A DNA stretch of 55,240 bases from Shewanella carassii (GTDB taxonomy: Bacteria; Pseudomonadota; Gammaproteobacteria; Enterobacterales; Shewanellaceae). Under the pieces are notes generated by a model. The model worked only from the letters and a program-made list of their open reading frames with translations. It had not been told where the DNA came from and searched no databases. Both the position numbers and the translations under genes were made by a program. Position 1 is the stretch's first letter; each line of letters begins with the position of its first letter. Below, one piece after another: positions 8,103 through 16,861 of the stretch. Location of the stretch: positions 574,337-629,576 of the forward strand of contig NZ_NGVS01000033.1 of assembly GCF_002777975.1 (NCBI RefSeq). The letters are read 5' to 3'.

Positions 8103-10253
8103 TCAAAAGCGATAGTGCAGGGTGGCATTGATATGGCGTCCAGGTTGGGTGAGGCGATCCGGGTTCATTTGTGGATCGGCTTGTAACCCGGCCAAATTGC
8201 CATAAAGCCAATATCGCTCATCGGTTAAGTTCATGATGCCTACTTGCAATTTGAGTTCGTCAGTGACCTGCCAGTAAGCCAGCAAATCCATGTACAGGTA
8301 TTCAGGCGCGGTCAAATTGTTAAGCTCTGTCCAGTCGTCTCCTTGTTTGGCGGCACTGTATTTGATAAACCAGCTGGCCCCCCAGTGTCCATCAGGGTGG
8401 TCATAACTCAGATCCAAAGTGCTGTTGAAAGGGGCTATAGTGTCCAGAGCCCTTTGAGTAAGACGATTTTTACCTTCTGACCAGGCGGCAGACATTCTTA
8501 ATGACGCCCCATCTAACCAATCAGACAGTTGCCAATGGGCCTTGAGCTCGGCGCCACGGATCCAAGCTTCGCCGACATTCTGGTATTGCATTACATTTGG
8601 CCAGACAGTGTCATCAACAACGCTGTCAATAAAATCTCGGTAGTCGTTGTAGTAAAGCGCGGCCTCTAATTGAGTATTTTTACTGTTCCAGCGAATGCCC
8701 CACTCATAGTTGGTACTACGCTCGGCTTCGAGCGATTCGTTGGGAAGAATGGTGACATGGGGTAAGTCGAGACGATAGTAAAGATCGTATAAAGAAGGGG
8801 CCCGGTAACCGCTGGTAACCGTAATGTAGCTGCCAAGCTCGTCGGTTAAACGATATAGCAAGCCGGTATTGAATGTCAGTACATTACTTTCATGACGAGC
8901 CAAATCCCCGTCGGGATCGGTACGATAATCGTCATATCTCAATCCTAAATCCCATTGCAGTGGGAAAGCATTTGCTGTTAGTTGTTGTTTAATAAAAAGT
9001 CCGCTACGCAGGGCTTTGGCTGCAGGCATGGTCGTATTGGTGTCGGTCACCACCCCGGTTTCTGAGTCGAGATCTTGATAAAATGAGTCAAACTCACTGT
9101 GTACTACCGATACACCATAGATCCAATATTGTTCAGCACTATTTAAGGACACTTGCTTGTCAAACTGACCATGTAGTTGCAGATGTTTGTCTTCACGGTT
9201 GCGGATTAATACACAGCCGGCAAGGCAGTCGGTATTTTTTGTACGGTAATTGTCATTGTCGGTATCGGCTTGTTGCCAACTGAGATGCCATTGCCAGGAA
9301 TCAAATAAATGCTTGTTGGCATCCCATTGGTGCGCCATGGTTAGGCGCCAGCGCGATTGTTCGCTTTCGAGCCGGTTATTGAAGTAAAGAGTATCGGGTT
9401 GATTGCCTCGCCCGGCAACCGTATAGCCTTCCATTGACCATAAATCGCTATCGCCATCGCGCAAGTATAGTTCTGCCGTGAGCGCCAAGGTTTGGGAACC
9501 TGTCAGTTGCGATACCCCCTTTAGCAATAAATTGTGACTCCGATAATTGGCCGGATCGGCCAGCCCTCTCATGACGCCAATGATATCGGCACCCTCTCCG
9601 TGAGCTTGTGTTTCGGCTTCATCTCGGAATGTATAAATTGCCAATCCTTGCCAGTTACCATTGTCTACTGCGGCTTCGAGGGTGTTTTTAACCCCCTGAT
9701 TAGCACCGGTATAGCCCAGAGACAGATTCAGCGCCCGGGCTTCTCCTTGAAGTACATCATCAGGTGTTTTGGTGCGTAATAGTACGGCCCCACCTATCGC
9801 ATCACTGCCATAGAGGCTGGAAGCCGCATTTTTATTGATTTCAATGGCGGTGAGAGTATCGAGTTCAAAACCCGCAGAATATTGGTTGATCACATCTGTA
9901 TGAGGGGAGCCGCTGCCAGCTTTAAAAAATACCGGTTGTTCTATGCCATCAATCAGTAGTTTTACCCTGTCTTCGTTCATGCCTCGAATGTTGAAGCTGC
10001 TTAAGCCGAACTTCCCGGTGCCGGCTATTTCGACCCCAGGTTCCGCTTTGACTGCATCTTGGACATTGTTGGCCATATTACGAGCCATCTCCTGGGAAGA
10101 AATAGCCGTGACACTGCCGCTGACATTTGAGATGGCGGCGGCACTTCGATTCCCCACGACCACCATGACTTCATCCACCGTTTGGGCGTGTAGCAGGTAA
10201 CTTGGCAAGAGTGCCAATGTGATTGTTGATATGGAAAAAGTCAGAGGTTTCAC
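8103..10253 (-). CDS. TonB-dependent receptor, haem/haemoglobin/transferrin type
   Basis: 716 residues with a signal peptide (cleavage about LLHA-Q), a TonB-box-like TVDEVMVV, a plug domain (FNIRGMNEDRVKLLIDGIEQP; AASSLYGSDAIGGAV) and a 22-strand barrel ending in aromatic YRF. The extracellular part has GYRAPSLYDLYY, close to the FRAP box of haem receptors, and a degenerate NPNL region (ILPNESLEAE). It takes up an iron or haem-type cargo through the outer membrane using TonB energy. No tonB/exbBD genes are nearby. It is the first gene of an operon with the polyferredoxin. There is no good Fur box upstream; a different inverted repeat lies about 60 bp before the start. Confidence 0.88.
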   Translation of the reverse strand: MKPLTFSISTITLALLPSYLLHAQTVDEVMVVVGNRSAAAISNVSGSVTAISSQEMARNMANNVQDAVKAEPGVEIAGTGKFGLSSFNIRGMNEDRVKLLIDGIEQPVFFKAGSGSPHTDVINQYSAGFELDTLTAIEINKNAASSLYGSDAIGGAVLLRTKTPDDVLQGEARALNLSLGYTGANQGVKNTLEAAVDNGNWQGLAIYTFRDEAETQAHGEGADIIGVMRGLADPANYRSHNLLLKGVSQLTGSQTLALTAELYLRDGDSDLWSMEGYTVAGRGNQPDTLYFNNRLESEQSRWRLTMAHQWDANKHLFDSWQWHLSWQQADTDNDNYRTKNTDCLAGCVLIRNREDKHLQLHGQFDKQVSLNSAEQYWIYGVSVVHSEFDSFYQDLDSETGVVTDTNTTMPAAKALRSGLFIKQQLTANAFPLQWDLGLRYDDYRTDPDGDLARHESNVLTFNTGLLYRLTDELGSYITVTSGYRAPSLYDLYYRLDLPHVTILPNESLEAERSTNYEWGIRWNSKNTQLEAALYYNDYRDFIDSVVDDTVWPNVMQYQNVGEAWIRGAELKAHWQLSDWLDGASLRMSAAWSEGKNRLTQRALDTIAPFNSTLDLSYDHPDGHWGASWFIKYSAAKQGDDWTELNNLTAPEYLYMDLLAYWQVTDELKLQVGIMNLTDERYWLYGNLAGLQADPQMNPDRLTQPGRHINATLHYRF

Positions 10254-10314
10254 AAGGTTATCCTACATAGATTCACAATGAGTGCATGATAGGAATAGAC
10301 ATAGATAAAAATGG

Positions 10315-10333
10315 ATGCGACCAATTGTCGCAT
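10315..10333. promoter_or_regulatory. Inverted repeat, probable operator of the TonB-polyferredoxin operon
   Basis: ATGCGAC-CAATT-GTCGCAT has two perfect 7-bp arms. It is placed where a repressor or activator of the minus-strand TonB gene (start 10253) would bind. It does not match the Fur, Zur, NikR or CueR sites I know. Confidence 0.45.
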
Positions 10334-10968
10334 GCTCAATAATGCTTTGTTTATTATGAGTATTTCACTTTGAGTAACTCTTCGGAGTGTGACGGGAATG
10401 GCAAAATGCTTTCTGTTTGCTTGGTGTAAACGGATAATGTTGTGTTCCAGAAGTCGCCATTGACTATCGGCTCAAGGGACTAAGCAAGATCTTATCAGCT
10501 TGGGTATCAAGTGATTGATTGGAAAAGAGATGAAAATCAAACTAACGGTTTTAACGCTATTTAAAATCGGTATTTTTTATTAAGATTGCCCACTCGTACA
10601 CTTGCCTCGAGTCAATCTGTTGTCAAATCGACCGGCTTAATGATTAACAGGACGTCTGAAACATTTCAGAGCCGCATTCATCAGGCTTCGACTGTCATAT
10701 TGATTTCTTTGAGTCGAGACGTTGCCTATCAAAAGTCAGTGACATAACTGAATTTGTCAGAGCGAGTCTTTGAGACTTTTATGTTTTATTGCTTGAGGGC
10801 GTTAAGCACTTTGGATTTTGAAATATGAGGCGGCGCCCCAGATGGAACAATCGCCAAAGTCTATAAGGCACTAACCGTGAGAATATCGACAATACAAGTT
10901 GGCTTTAAGCTAATTTTGGTGGTAACCATATGAATTTAAAGGGATTTAATTGGTAATAAGGAGGTTCT
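10334..10968. other. Long AT-rich intergenic region without a gene
   Basis: About 635 bp between the divergent TonB operon and the septoil-knot gene. No frame of useful length, tRNA or strong hairpin is visible. It marks the left edge of the accessory cluster and must hold the promoter for the first cluster gene. Confidence 0.5.
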
Positions 10969-11250
10969 ATGGCACTTGTCTATGAGGTTCAGGCTCGGGG
11001 TGCGGCCAAAGTGCTGGTACATGAAGTCAGCTCCCGAGCGGCCGCCGATCTATTGGTTTATCGAGTCGACAGCCGCGGCGCTACGCACAATCAGGATAGC
11101 CTCTGGTGTCAGGTGACGAGCCGCTCAATGGCTACGTCACTCATTCATTGGGTCAGCCATCGTGGCGCAGCTGATCTGCTGGTGTATTTTGTCAGCAGCC
11201 GCGGAGCCAGCGGTTGGCAAACCCAGCACCCGCTCAAAGGTCGTTTGTAA
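10969..11250 (+). CDS. 7(1) septoil-knot (DUF6150) repeat protein
   Basis: 93 residues made of imperfect tandem units of about 12-13 residues of the form LVYxVxSRGAAD: VYEVQARGAAK, LVHEVSSRAAAD, LVYRVDSRGATH, LWCQVTSRSMAT, LIHWVSHRGAAD, LVYFVSSRGASG. The order and the W in the fourth unit match the DUF6150 family, predicted and later shown to fold as a deeply knotted seven-turn beta toroid. Function is unknown. Most relatives I recall carry acidic SxSEAD units, so the basic/neutral RGAAD version here is a variant. It begins with ATG after a strong TAAGGAGG site and leads a cluster of small genes. Confidence 0.82.
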   Translation: MALVYEVQARGAAKVLVHEVSSRAAADLLVYRVDSRGATHNQDSLWCQVTSRSMATSLIHWVSHRGAADLLVYFVSSRGASGWQTQHPLKGRL

Positions 11251-11299
11251 CCCGAGGGCTTGTAAATCCAGGTAAAGAGGACGCCGGGAAGGTGAAAGA

Positions 11300-11587
11300 A
11301 TGGATATTGAAAAACAGCTTTGGCTGCTCTGTGCGTTTTCATAAACCCGAGCTGGACACCAGTGGTTGGCTTAACACTATTGCGTGACTATCTCGGGAGA
11401 AGGCATGCAGGCAAGTGTGAGGGTGGATAATCTTCCCTACGGACGGAACCCGGCGGATTTCTTTGAGGAGCTTGCCCGGCAGTGGCAGGGTTGGCAAGGC
11501 GAGCAAAGCTGGGCAGTTGCAGGCATTGGCTATGAACGGCAAAGATTTCTTTTATCCCGCGCCAGCCGGCCTTTGAATGCCCTTTAA
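11300..11587 (+). pseudogene. Degenerate DUF6228-like gene, frameshifted
   Basis: The piece from about 11384 to 11587 encodes ASVRVDNLPYGRNPADFFEEL followed by ARQWQGWQGEQSW, the FFxELA-x-WxGWxGExxW signature I associate with DUF6228. The expected N-terminal half (KNSFGCSVRFHKPELD, SGWLNTIA) lies just upstream in another frame that stops at TGA near 11382, and the first ATG (11300) is in the third frame relation and stops at 11342. The expected C-terminal strands are missing. At least one and probably two frameshifts have broken the gene. DUF6228 proteins are small, of unknown function, and common among immunity-type cassettes. Confidence 0.6.
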
Positions 11588-11612
11588 AGACGTTTTACTG
11601 ACAAGGATTTCC

Positions 11613-12746
11613 ATGAGATTCGTATTTTTGCTTTGTGCCTTGCTGTCGCTGACTGCATTGGCCGAAGAGCAGCGTTTTACACTTGCGGCCGGGCTTATCG
11701 ATGAAGCCGTGACAGTTCAGGTTGCTTTGCCCGAGAGTTATCGACATTCAGACAGTTTTCATTACCCCTTGTTGTTGGTACTTGATGGTTCGACTCAGTT
11801 TCATCATGTGGCATCCAGCGTTGGCTTTCTGAGCACATACGCCATAGTGCCGGAAATGATAGTGGTGGGCATAAGCACCCGCGACAGACTCAAGTACTTT
11901 ACTCTCACAGAGCCGGAAGATTTCGCCGCAAGGGCGGGAAAGGCTGATGTTTATAACCGTTTTATCGCAGAGGAACTGCTGCCTGCATGGAGTGAACGTT
12001 ACCGTCTGGCGCCTTACCGGACGATATTTGGCCACTCTTTGGCCGGGCTTTACAGCAGTTATCAGGCGCTCGGTCCGGCATCTTCCTTCAATGCCGCGAT
12101 AGCCATTAGTCCCAGCCTGTGGTGGGACGATGGTGCCTTGATTACAGATTACGACAAATACCAGACTCGCAAGCGTAAAACGCCCATGCGCTGGTTTCTC
12201 AGTATGGCGAGTGAGCCAGGCGAGATGGTGCAGGCTTTTGACGCCATGCTGCAAAAACTGGACACCAAGAAGCCGTCAAAGCTATAGGTTTTCAATGCCC
12301 GTTTTGCCCGAGAAACCCACGACAGCACTTCCTTGATTAGCAATGTCGAGGGGCTTAAAGCCATCTTCAGTGGCTGGAACGCGGTACCACAAGTCGATGT
12401 GATGTCGCTGCAACAACTGCTGGCGTTCTACAGGGGAAAAACTGCCGAGTATGGCTATACCTTTCCGTTGTCGGCACATCAATTCAATGTATACGGCCTA
12501 AAGGCCGCCTATGAGGGCCAAACTGCCTGGGGCGTTGCCATATTGGAGCAAGGAGTAGAGAGATTCGCTCGCTCGGAAATCCTTTGGGACAGCCTGGCAA
12601 CGGCCTATACGCTTAACCAACAGCTCGATAAGGCAATGGCGGCTTCTATCAAGGCGCTGCAATTGGCCAGGCTGCATGGTTCGGTTTTTCTCGAAGAGAT
12701 TATGGCTCAGAACCGGGCGCTTGAGCAAAAACTGAGTCAGCCCTAA
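11613..12746 (+). pseudogene. Secreted alpha/beta esterase with TPR tail, interrupted by an in-frame TAG
   Basis: One frame of 377 sense codons is split only by TAG at 12285-12287 (codon 225). The first part has a signal peptide (MRFVFLLCALLSLTALA), the PF00756-type esterase fold and nucleophile Ser142 in GHSLAG. The frame continues straight after the stop as VFNARFARETHDST, which supplies the likely catalytic His236, then VEGLKAIFSGW and a C-terminal TPR-like region (EILWDSLATAYTLNQQLDKAM). Relatives are single proteins of this length, related to Fes/IroE-type hydrolases. Without readthrough the product lacks its catalytic His, so this is probably a recent nonsense mutation. Confidence 0.82.
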
Positions 12747-12815
12747 CTCAGGTCTTTTACCTACCAAGCCCGGGATTTCCCGGAGAAGATTTACACCTGT
12801 TATGAGAGGAATGCC

Positions 12816-13673
12816 GTGTTTCGTGGATTAAATGAGATAAAACAACATATTGAAGAAGGCAATCTGGACTATTTGCGCCAGCATATGCCGAAAGCCTGGT
12901 CCCAATATATGTTCAGGATAGAGAAAGACCCGGCCTCGCTTGAGATCATCTCTTATCTCAGAGCGAACGCCGTTATCAAGGACTATCAAATCTATTATCT
13001 TATGTATTGTCGTGTGGCGTATTATTCCGAGCCGAAACAGTTTACGCCGCTATTTGACATCATCAAAGTCAACGGCTCGGATGGCAGCTTGGTCGAAGAC
13101 GACCCTGAACATCTTTACCGGCTGTGTCACGATGTTTATCTCGGTTTTATTAGCGCGTTTATTTCAGTGGGTGGCCGCTTGGACCATAACCGGTTGTTGG
13201 CATTGGTCTTCGCAGGAGAGTCTGACGCTTACGCCATTTTTAATTTTCTACTGCCCAGATACGCCTTCTCCCATAAGGCACTGGCTACGGCGGCGGCCTG
13301 TTTGTTTTACAATGAATACCATTTGGATGAAGCCGGTGAACAGGCTTTGGCTGCCTTGCTAAGTCGAGGCATAGCGTTGGATTACTGCTTTGATGATGAC
13401 AGTGAATTCGGCGAATACGCTTGCTTGGCGGCATTGATCTTCGGTCACAACCCAAAAAAGTTTAACCAGCTGTATGCCGATGGTGTCGAGCAGGCGCTTG
13501 TCGACAGTTTCGATTGGTCGTTCTTGCTTACCGAGCATGAACTGACTCTTGAGCATATTGAAGCCCTCAAGCTGTTGTCCCGCAGCGCTGCGTTACCCAT
13601 AGATGAGATTGGCGAGTGCCTGTTAGAAAGAGAAGATGAAGCACTGCTGGCTGCTTTTGACTCCCTGCGCTGA
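12816..13673 (+). CDS. Hypothetical helical protein
   Basis: 285 residues starting at GTG after GAGAGG. It is soluble, acidic and almost entirely helical with no signal peptide. Spaced motifs such as LDHNRLLALVFAG, FSHKALATAAACLFYN and DYCFDDDSEFGEYACLAAL suggest an ankyrin- or HEAT-like repeat scaffold, though units are too divergent to define. It lies 69 bp after the broken esterase in the same direction. I do not recognise the family; its place among immunity-type proteins is the only functional hint. Confidence 0.75.
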   Translation: MFRGLNEIKQHIEEGNLDYLRQHMPKAWSQYMFRIEKDPASLEIISYLRANAVIKDYQIYYLMYCRVAYYSEPKQFTPLFDIIKVNGSDGSLVEDDPEHLYRLCHDVYLGFISAFISVGGRLDHNRLLALVFAGESDAYAIFNFLLPRYAFSHKALATAAACLFYNEYHLDEAGEQALAALLSRGIALDYCFDDDSEFGEYACLAALIFGHNPKKFNQLYADGVEQALVDSFDWSFLLTEHELTLEHIEALKLLSRSAALPIDEIGECLLEREDEALLAAFDSLR

Positions 13674-13783
13674 TGTCTTAGGCTGAAGAACTCTATTAAT
13701 CACGGCGCGAATGGCCGTTGAGGCTGTGAGCGGGAAACTCTGGGTGTTGTAAGAAACTGCCGACTTTCAAGGAGTGAAAAAAG

Positions 13784-14452
13784 ATGAATCTACTGCTGCT
13801 CAGTAATCACCAAAGCGCAACCGGCCATAAGGCGCTAGCGTTTGCTATTGAGGCTCTGGGGCTTAAAGGGCAAGCGGGTGGTTACATAGGTTCAGAGCCT
13901 GATCCCGAGGGGGATTTCTACCTGCCAACACAGGCGTTTTATCAAGGCCTTGGCATAGGTCTCAACACCTACCTGGATTTTGAACAGGGCTTTAACGACA
14001 CTGTGATGCAGAGGTTACTGGATAAGCCTTTAGTGCATCTCTCTGGCGGGGATACTTACCGTTTTTTACATGGATTGTATAGCCGCAATCAACAGCAGAA
14101 ACTCAAGAGTTATGCTGCATCAGGACATCTCTTGGTTGGTGTCAGTGCCGGCGCCATGCTGCTGACCGCCAACATAGAAACCGCGGCGCTTTGTGGTGAC
14201 AGCAATACAGTGGGCCTTGAAAACCTGAAGGCGCTGGGCTTGGCCGACCTTTTATTTGTGCCCCATGTGGTTCATTCGCAGAGCCGAGACCAATCCCATG
14301 GCCTCAGCCAAAAACGGCGTGCAAAGCAATTGGCAGAGCGGCATGGTTTGCCCGTTTATCTCTGCTCGGATGAAGACGCTCTGGCCATTATTGATGGCCG
14401 ACTTCACAGTTTTGGTGCGCCGGAGCTCATCCTGCCAGAGGCTATCGCCTGA
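13784..14452 (+). CDS. Peptidase E-like (S51) serine peptidase
   Basis: 222 residues, the length of dipeptidase E. The class-I glutamine amidotransferase-like fold is shown by HLSGGDTYRFL and by the nucleophile elbow GVSAGAM with Ser121; His161/His164 in VPHVVHSQSRDQ are the likely base, parallel to E. coli PepE Ser120/His157. Such enzymes cleave Asp-X dipeptides or cyanophycin-type products in the cytoplasm. An AAGGAG site sits ahead of the ATG. It is one of several unrelated metabolic genes inside the accessory cluster. Confidence 0.85.
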   Translation: MNLLLLSNHQSATGHKALAFAIEALGLKGQAGGYIGSEPDPEGDFYLPTQAFYQGLGIGLNTYLDFEQGFNDTVMQRLLDKPLVHLSGGDTYRFLHGLYSRNQQQKLKSYAASGHLLVGVSAGAMLLTANIETAALCGDSNTVGLENLKALGLADLLFVPHVVHSQSRDQSHGLSQKRRAKQLAERHGLPVYLCSDEDALAIIDGRLHSFGAPELILPEAIA

Positions 14453-14524
14453 GCCCTGCAGTGCAGCAGTGCCCGTTCATCGGGATGACAAACCTCATCT
14501 ATTGAGGTAGTTTGAACATTACTG

Positions 14525-14875
14525 ATGGCTTATGCCAACAAGGCCTTAAGGAAGCAAGGCATCACCCAAGAGGAAGCAAGGATGGCAGCAGAACTGATCA
14601 AATCGTCAATGACTACAGTGCAGAATGGAGTGGCCAAAGCCGATGGCAAAATCTCCTTGACCGGCAATGAACTCAAGTTTGTGCCTTTCAATCAGCAACT
14701 GGGGCTGGGGCCCTACACACTCAAGCGTGATGATATCTGCGCGGTAGAAAAGTGTCTGGCTACTGGCGGCGGTATTTTCCCTATATCGGCAGATGCGCTG
14801 CGGGTCATTCTCAATGATGGCAAACGCTATGAGTTTATTCTGGCAGATACCTCAGAGTGGCTTACGCTGCTGTAA
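14525..14875 (+). CDS. PH/GRAM-like domain protein
   Basis: 116 residues. After an amphipathic N-terminal helix (QEEARMAAELIKSSMTTVQ) comes a compact beta domain: KISLTGNELKFVPFN, LGPYTLKRDDICAVEKC, ISADALRVILNDGKRYEFIL and a closing helix. The xITxxxLxFxP...LxxIxxV...LxV.xxxGxxYxF pattern is that of bacterial PH or GRAM-like domains. It has no signal peptide and the ligand is unknown. The fold call is by pattern only. Confidence 0.65.
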   Translation: MAYANKALRKQGITQEEARMAAELIKSSMTTVQNGVAKADGKISLTGNELKFVPFNQQLGLGPYTLKRDDICAVEKCLATGGGIFPISADALRVILNDGKRYEFILADTSEWLTLL

Positions 14876-14919
14876 TTTTGTGCCTCTTTCGGTAAAAGCG
14901 GCATAGTCGGGAGCTGGGT

Positions 14920-15225
14920 ATGAAAGTATTGGCAATGTCTCAAGCGCAATGGTATCTGTTGGAGCATGAAGGACAACTATATCTGGATGTGCTTTGCCGA
15001 CATAATAACCGCTTTATGATCCAGCTCAATGAACGGGAAGTGGCAGAGTATCGCCGTTCCGGCAATCTATTTCTCGGGCAACTGGCCCGTGATATTCAAT
15101 ATGCGGTACCTATTCGCAAGGGGACTCGTTGTGGTTTCCAGGGGCGGGATCAGCGTCGTCAACTGGGGGAATTGGCCACCACAGCCGAATGTGAGTGGCT
15201 GGCGGCCAAAGAAGCTGAGCAGTGA
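14920..15225 (+). CDS. Hypothetical protein
   Basis: 101 residues, basic and soluble. The opening reads as a beta sheet (AQWYLLEHEGQLYLDVLC, NRFMIQLNEREVAEYRR) and the rest as helix and loop. ATG follows GGGAGCTGGG. It is 44 bp downstream of the PH-like gene on the same strand. I do not recognise a family. Confidence 0.65.
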   Translation: MKVLAMSQAQWYLLEHEGQLYLDVLCRHNNRFMIQLNEREVAEYRRSGNLFLGQLARDIQYAVPIRKGTRCGFQGRDQRRQLGELATTAECEWLAAKEAEQ

Positions 15226-15269
15226 CCAACTGAGAAACAGCCTCAAAAAAGAATTTTATAAGGAAAGCC

Positions 15270-15659
15270 GTGCAAGCAGTATTTAAGCAAACCGAGGGCG
15301 ATTACCTCGAAGCCGTTATTGAAGTGGCGGGGCAGCCGCTTACTGTGATGGATGAATTCGGTGGTGACAGCCTGACTTATGGTGAGATCATTGATATTGA
15401 GCTGAGCGTCGGTATCGCCTGTGAACAGGAGGATCAAAACACCATGTTGGCCGGCAACCCGGAGGGGTTAAGGCAGCTGCAGCATATTCAGGGATGGAGC
15501 TACCGCGCATTTGGCACCATAACCGATATTACCCAAGGTGCTGTCATAGATGTCGGCCTATGTCGGCTGGAGGCACCTTTCGATAGCAATATTAGCGGCG
15601 AAAGCATCGCCTTCACCATTTTACGGCTCGATGCCAGGGCTGTACCAAGCTCAGACTGA
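15270..15659 (+). CDS. Hypothetical acidic protein
   Basis: 129 residues, strongly acidic, starting with GTG after ATAAGGAAAG. It appears all-beta (DYLEAVIEVAGQPLTVMDEF, GAVIDVGLCRLEAPFDS). It follows the previous gene by 44 bp. No signal peptide or membrane segment is present and I recognise no family. Small acidic beta proteins of this sort are frequent among immunity proteins, but that is only suggestive here. Confidence 0.65.
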   Translation: MQAVFKQTEGDYLEAVIEVAGQPLTVMDEFGGDSLTYGEIIDIELSVGIACEQEDQNTMLAGNPEGLRQLQHIQGWSYRAFGTITDITQGAVIDVGLCRLEAPFDSNISGESIAFTILRLDARAVPSSD

Positions 15660-15919
15660 TACCTTAAAGCTTGTCGCCGAGAGTTTTGCGATCGAATAGA
15701 TATTGCGGACAAATATCGATACTGTCTCAGCGATTTTTGGGCTTTGTGTATAGCCGGTGCGTCTCTCGGGATTGCAATCATGCTATCAAAGGCCGCATAA
15801 TCGGCAACGGACTTATCCTCGCCACATGTCTAAGTGCCTGCTAAGGCTTTCAAATCAAGGTCACGGAAAACCCAAGGTTTTGTGACAGTTATTCTGATAG
15901 GAAAAGGAATTTTACCTCA
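15660..15919. other. Intergenic stretch without a gene
   Basis: About 260 bp. Frames here are short and lack ribosome sites; nothing resembling a recombination site or RNA gene is visible. Confidence 0.4.
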
Positions 15920-16501
15920 ATGCTTCTGCAATCTTTTATCGACCATCTGCCACCCGGCGCAGATATCAAATCAGTATCGGCGCCAACTCTTGCCAAATAT
16001 CAGGACCATTTGCCCGAGTGCTTATTGGAACTGTGGCAACAACATGGCTTTGGCCACTATGGTGATGGTTTAATCCAACTTATTGATCCGGATGAATACC
16101 TGGACAATCTCTGGGGCTGGCTGATGTTGGATGAAGACATGAGTCGCATCCCGTTCGCTATTAGCTGTTTTGGCGACATTTTTTATTATCGGCTCCTGAG
16201 CGATGAAGGGGATGAAGATATCGCCTTTATCGATCCCCACACTTCACAGACAGATGTGCTCACCTGGAGCATGGAAGATTTCTTCAACGACTGGTGTTGT
16301 GACGATGAAGTGCAAACCAGCTTCTTCAGGAAGAAGGAACTTCAGCAAGTCAGTGACCAGCAAGGCAAGCTGCAGCCAAACCAGATCTATTTTTACACCC
16401 CGGCACTGCGTCTCGGGGGCGAGCCTGCCATTGATAAGACTCAAAGAGGCGATGCCAGAGTTCAGCTGGACTTCTTGCTGCAATTGGCACTTGAAGCCTA
16501 A
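15920..16501 (+). CDS. GAD-like/DUF1851 immunity-type protein
   Basis: 193 residues. The N-terminal half (LAKYQDHLPECLLELWQQHG, FGHYGDGLIQLIDPDEY) is a GAD-like domain, and the C-terminal half (PFAISCFGDIFYYRLL, WSMEDFFNDWCCDDE, GKLQPNQIYFYTPALRLGG) matches DUF1851, known from the type VI secretion immunity protein Tdi1. These proteins neutralise NAD(P)-degrading or related toxins delivered by neighbours. No cognate toxin or VgrG/Rhs gene is present in the window, so this is an orphan immunity gene. The ATG is preceded by AGGAAAAGGAA. Confidence 0.82.
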   Translation: MLLQSFIDHLPPGADIKSVSAPTLAKYQDHLPECLLELWQQHGFGHYGDGLIQLIDPDEYLDNLWGWLMLDEDMSRIPFAISCFGDIFYYRLLSDEGDEDIAFIDPHTSQTDVLTWSMEDFFNDWCCDDEVQTSFFRKKELQQVSDQQGKLQPNQIYFYTPALRLGGEPAIDKTQRGDARVQLDFLLQLALEA

Positions 16502-16522
16502 CTGCGAGAACAGGAGCAGAAA

Positions 16523-16855
16523 TTGAATCGGGCAGCAGTCATAGTCTTCTGGCTAGCCTGCTTGTACACGCTTGGCAAGCTGGTTTTGTCGGCGACAAGA
16601 CAGACCGCCATGAACGTATGCTGGTAGGCCGCCGGGCTTATGTTTATTTACGGTTTGCTGCGGATTCTGGGACAAGGCTCAGGCGGCGCCGAAACCGTCA
16701 TGACAGGTTTGGGTGTGGCGCTGCTGCTGTTTTATAGCCTGATCATTAACTTATTTGCCGCGCCATATCTGTTCTTTGATGCCGCTCGGCAAGTGGGTTC
16801 CAATCAGGCTTTGAGCACAAAGCGGCATATTGGAGAAGCGAGCCAAGGAGAGTGA
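16523..16855 (+). pseudogene. Small membrane protein interrupted by an in-frame TAG
   Basis: One frame of 110 codons starts at TTG 16523 after CAGGAGC and is split by TAG at 16625-16627 (codon 35). The first 34 codons encode a membrane helix (AAVIVFWLACLYTLGKLVL). After the stop the same frame goes on as AAGLMFIYGLLRILGQGS and a second helix pair (GVALLLFYSLIINLFAAPYLFF). The parts fit a single three-helix protein. Restart at ATG 16640 is possible but lacks a good ribosome site. This is the second gene in 4.5 kb broken only by an amber codon. Confidence 0.65.
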
Positions 16856-16861
16856 GTTCTT

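Noticed and set aside
12285..16627. Selenocysteine or pyrrolysine coding at the interrupting stops
   Set aside because: Selenocysteine uses TGA and both stops here are TAG; pyrrolysine is not expected in this group and no family position calls for it.
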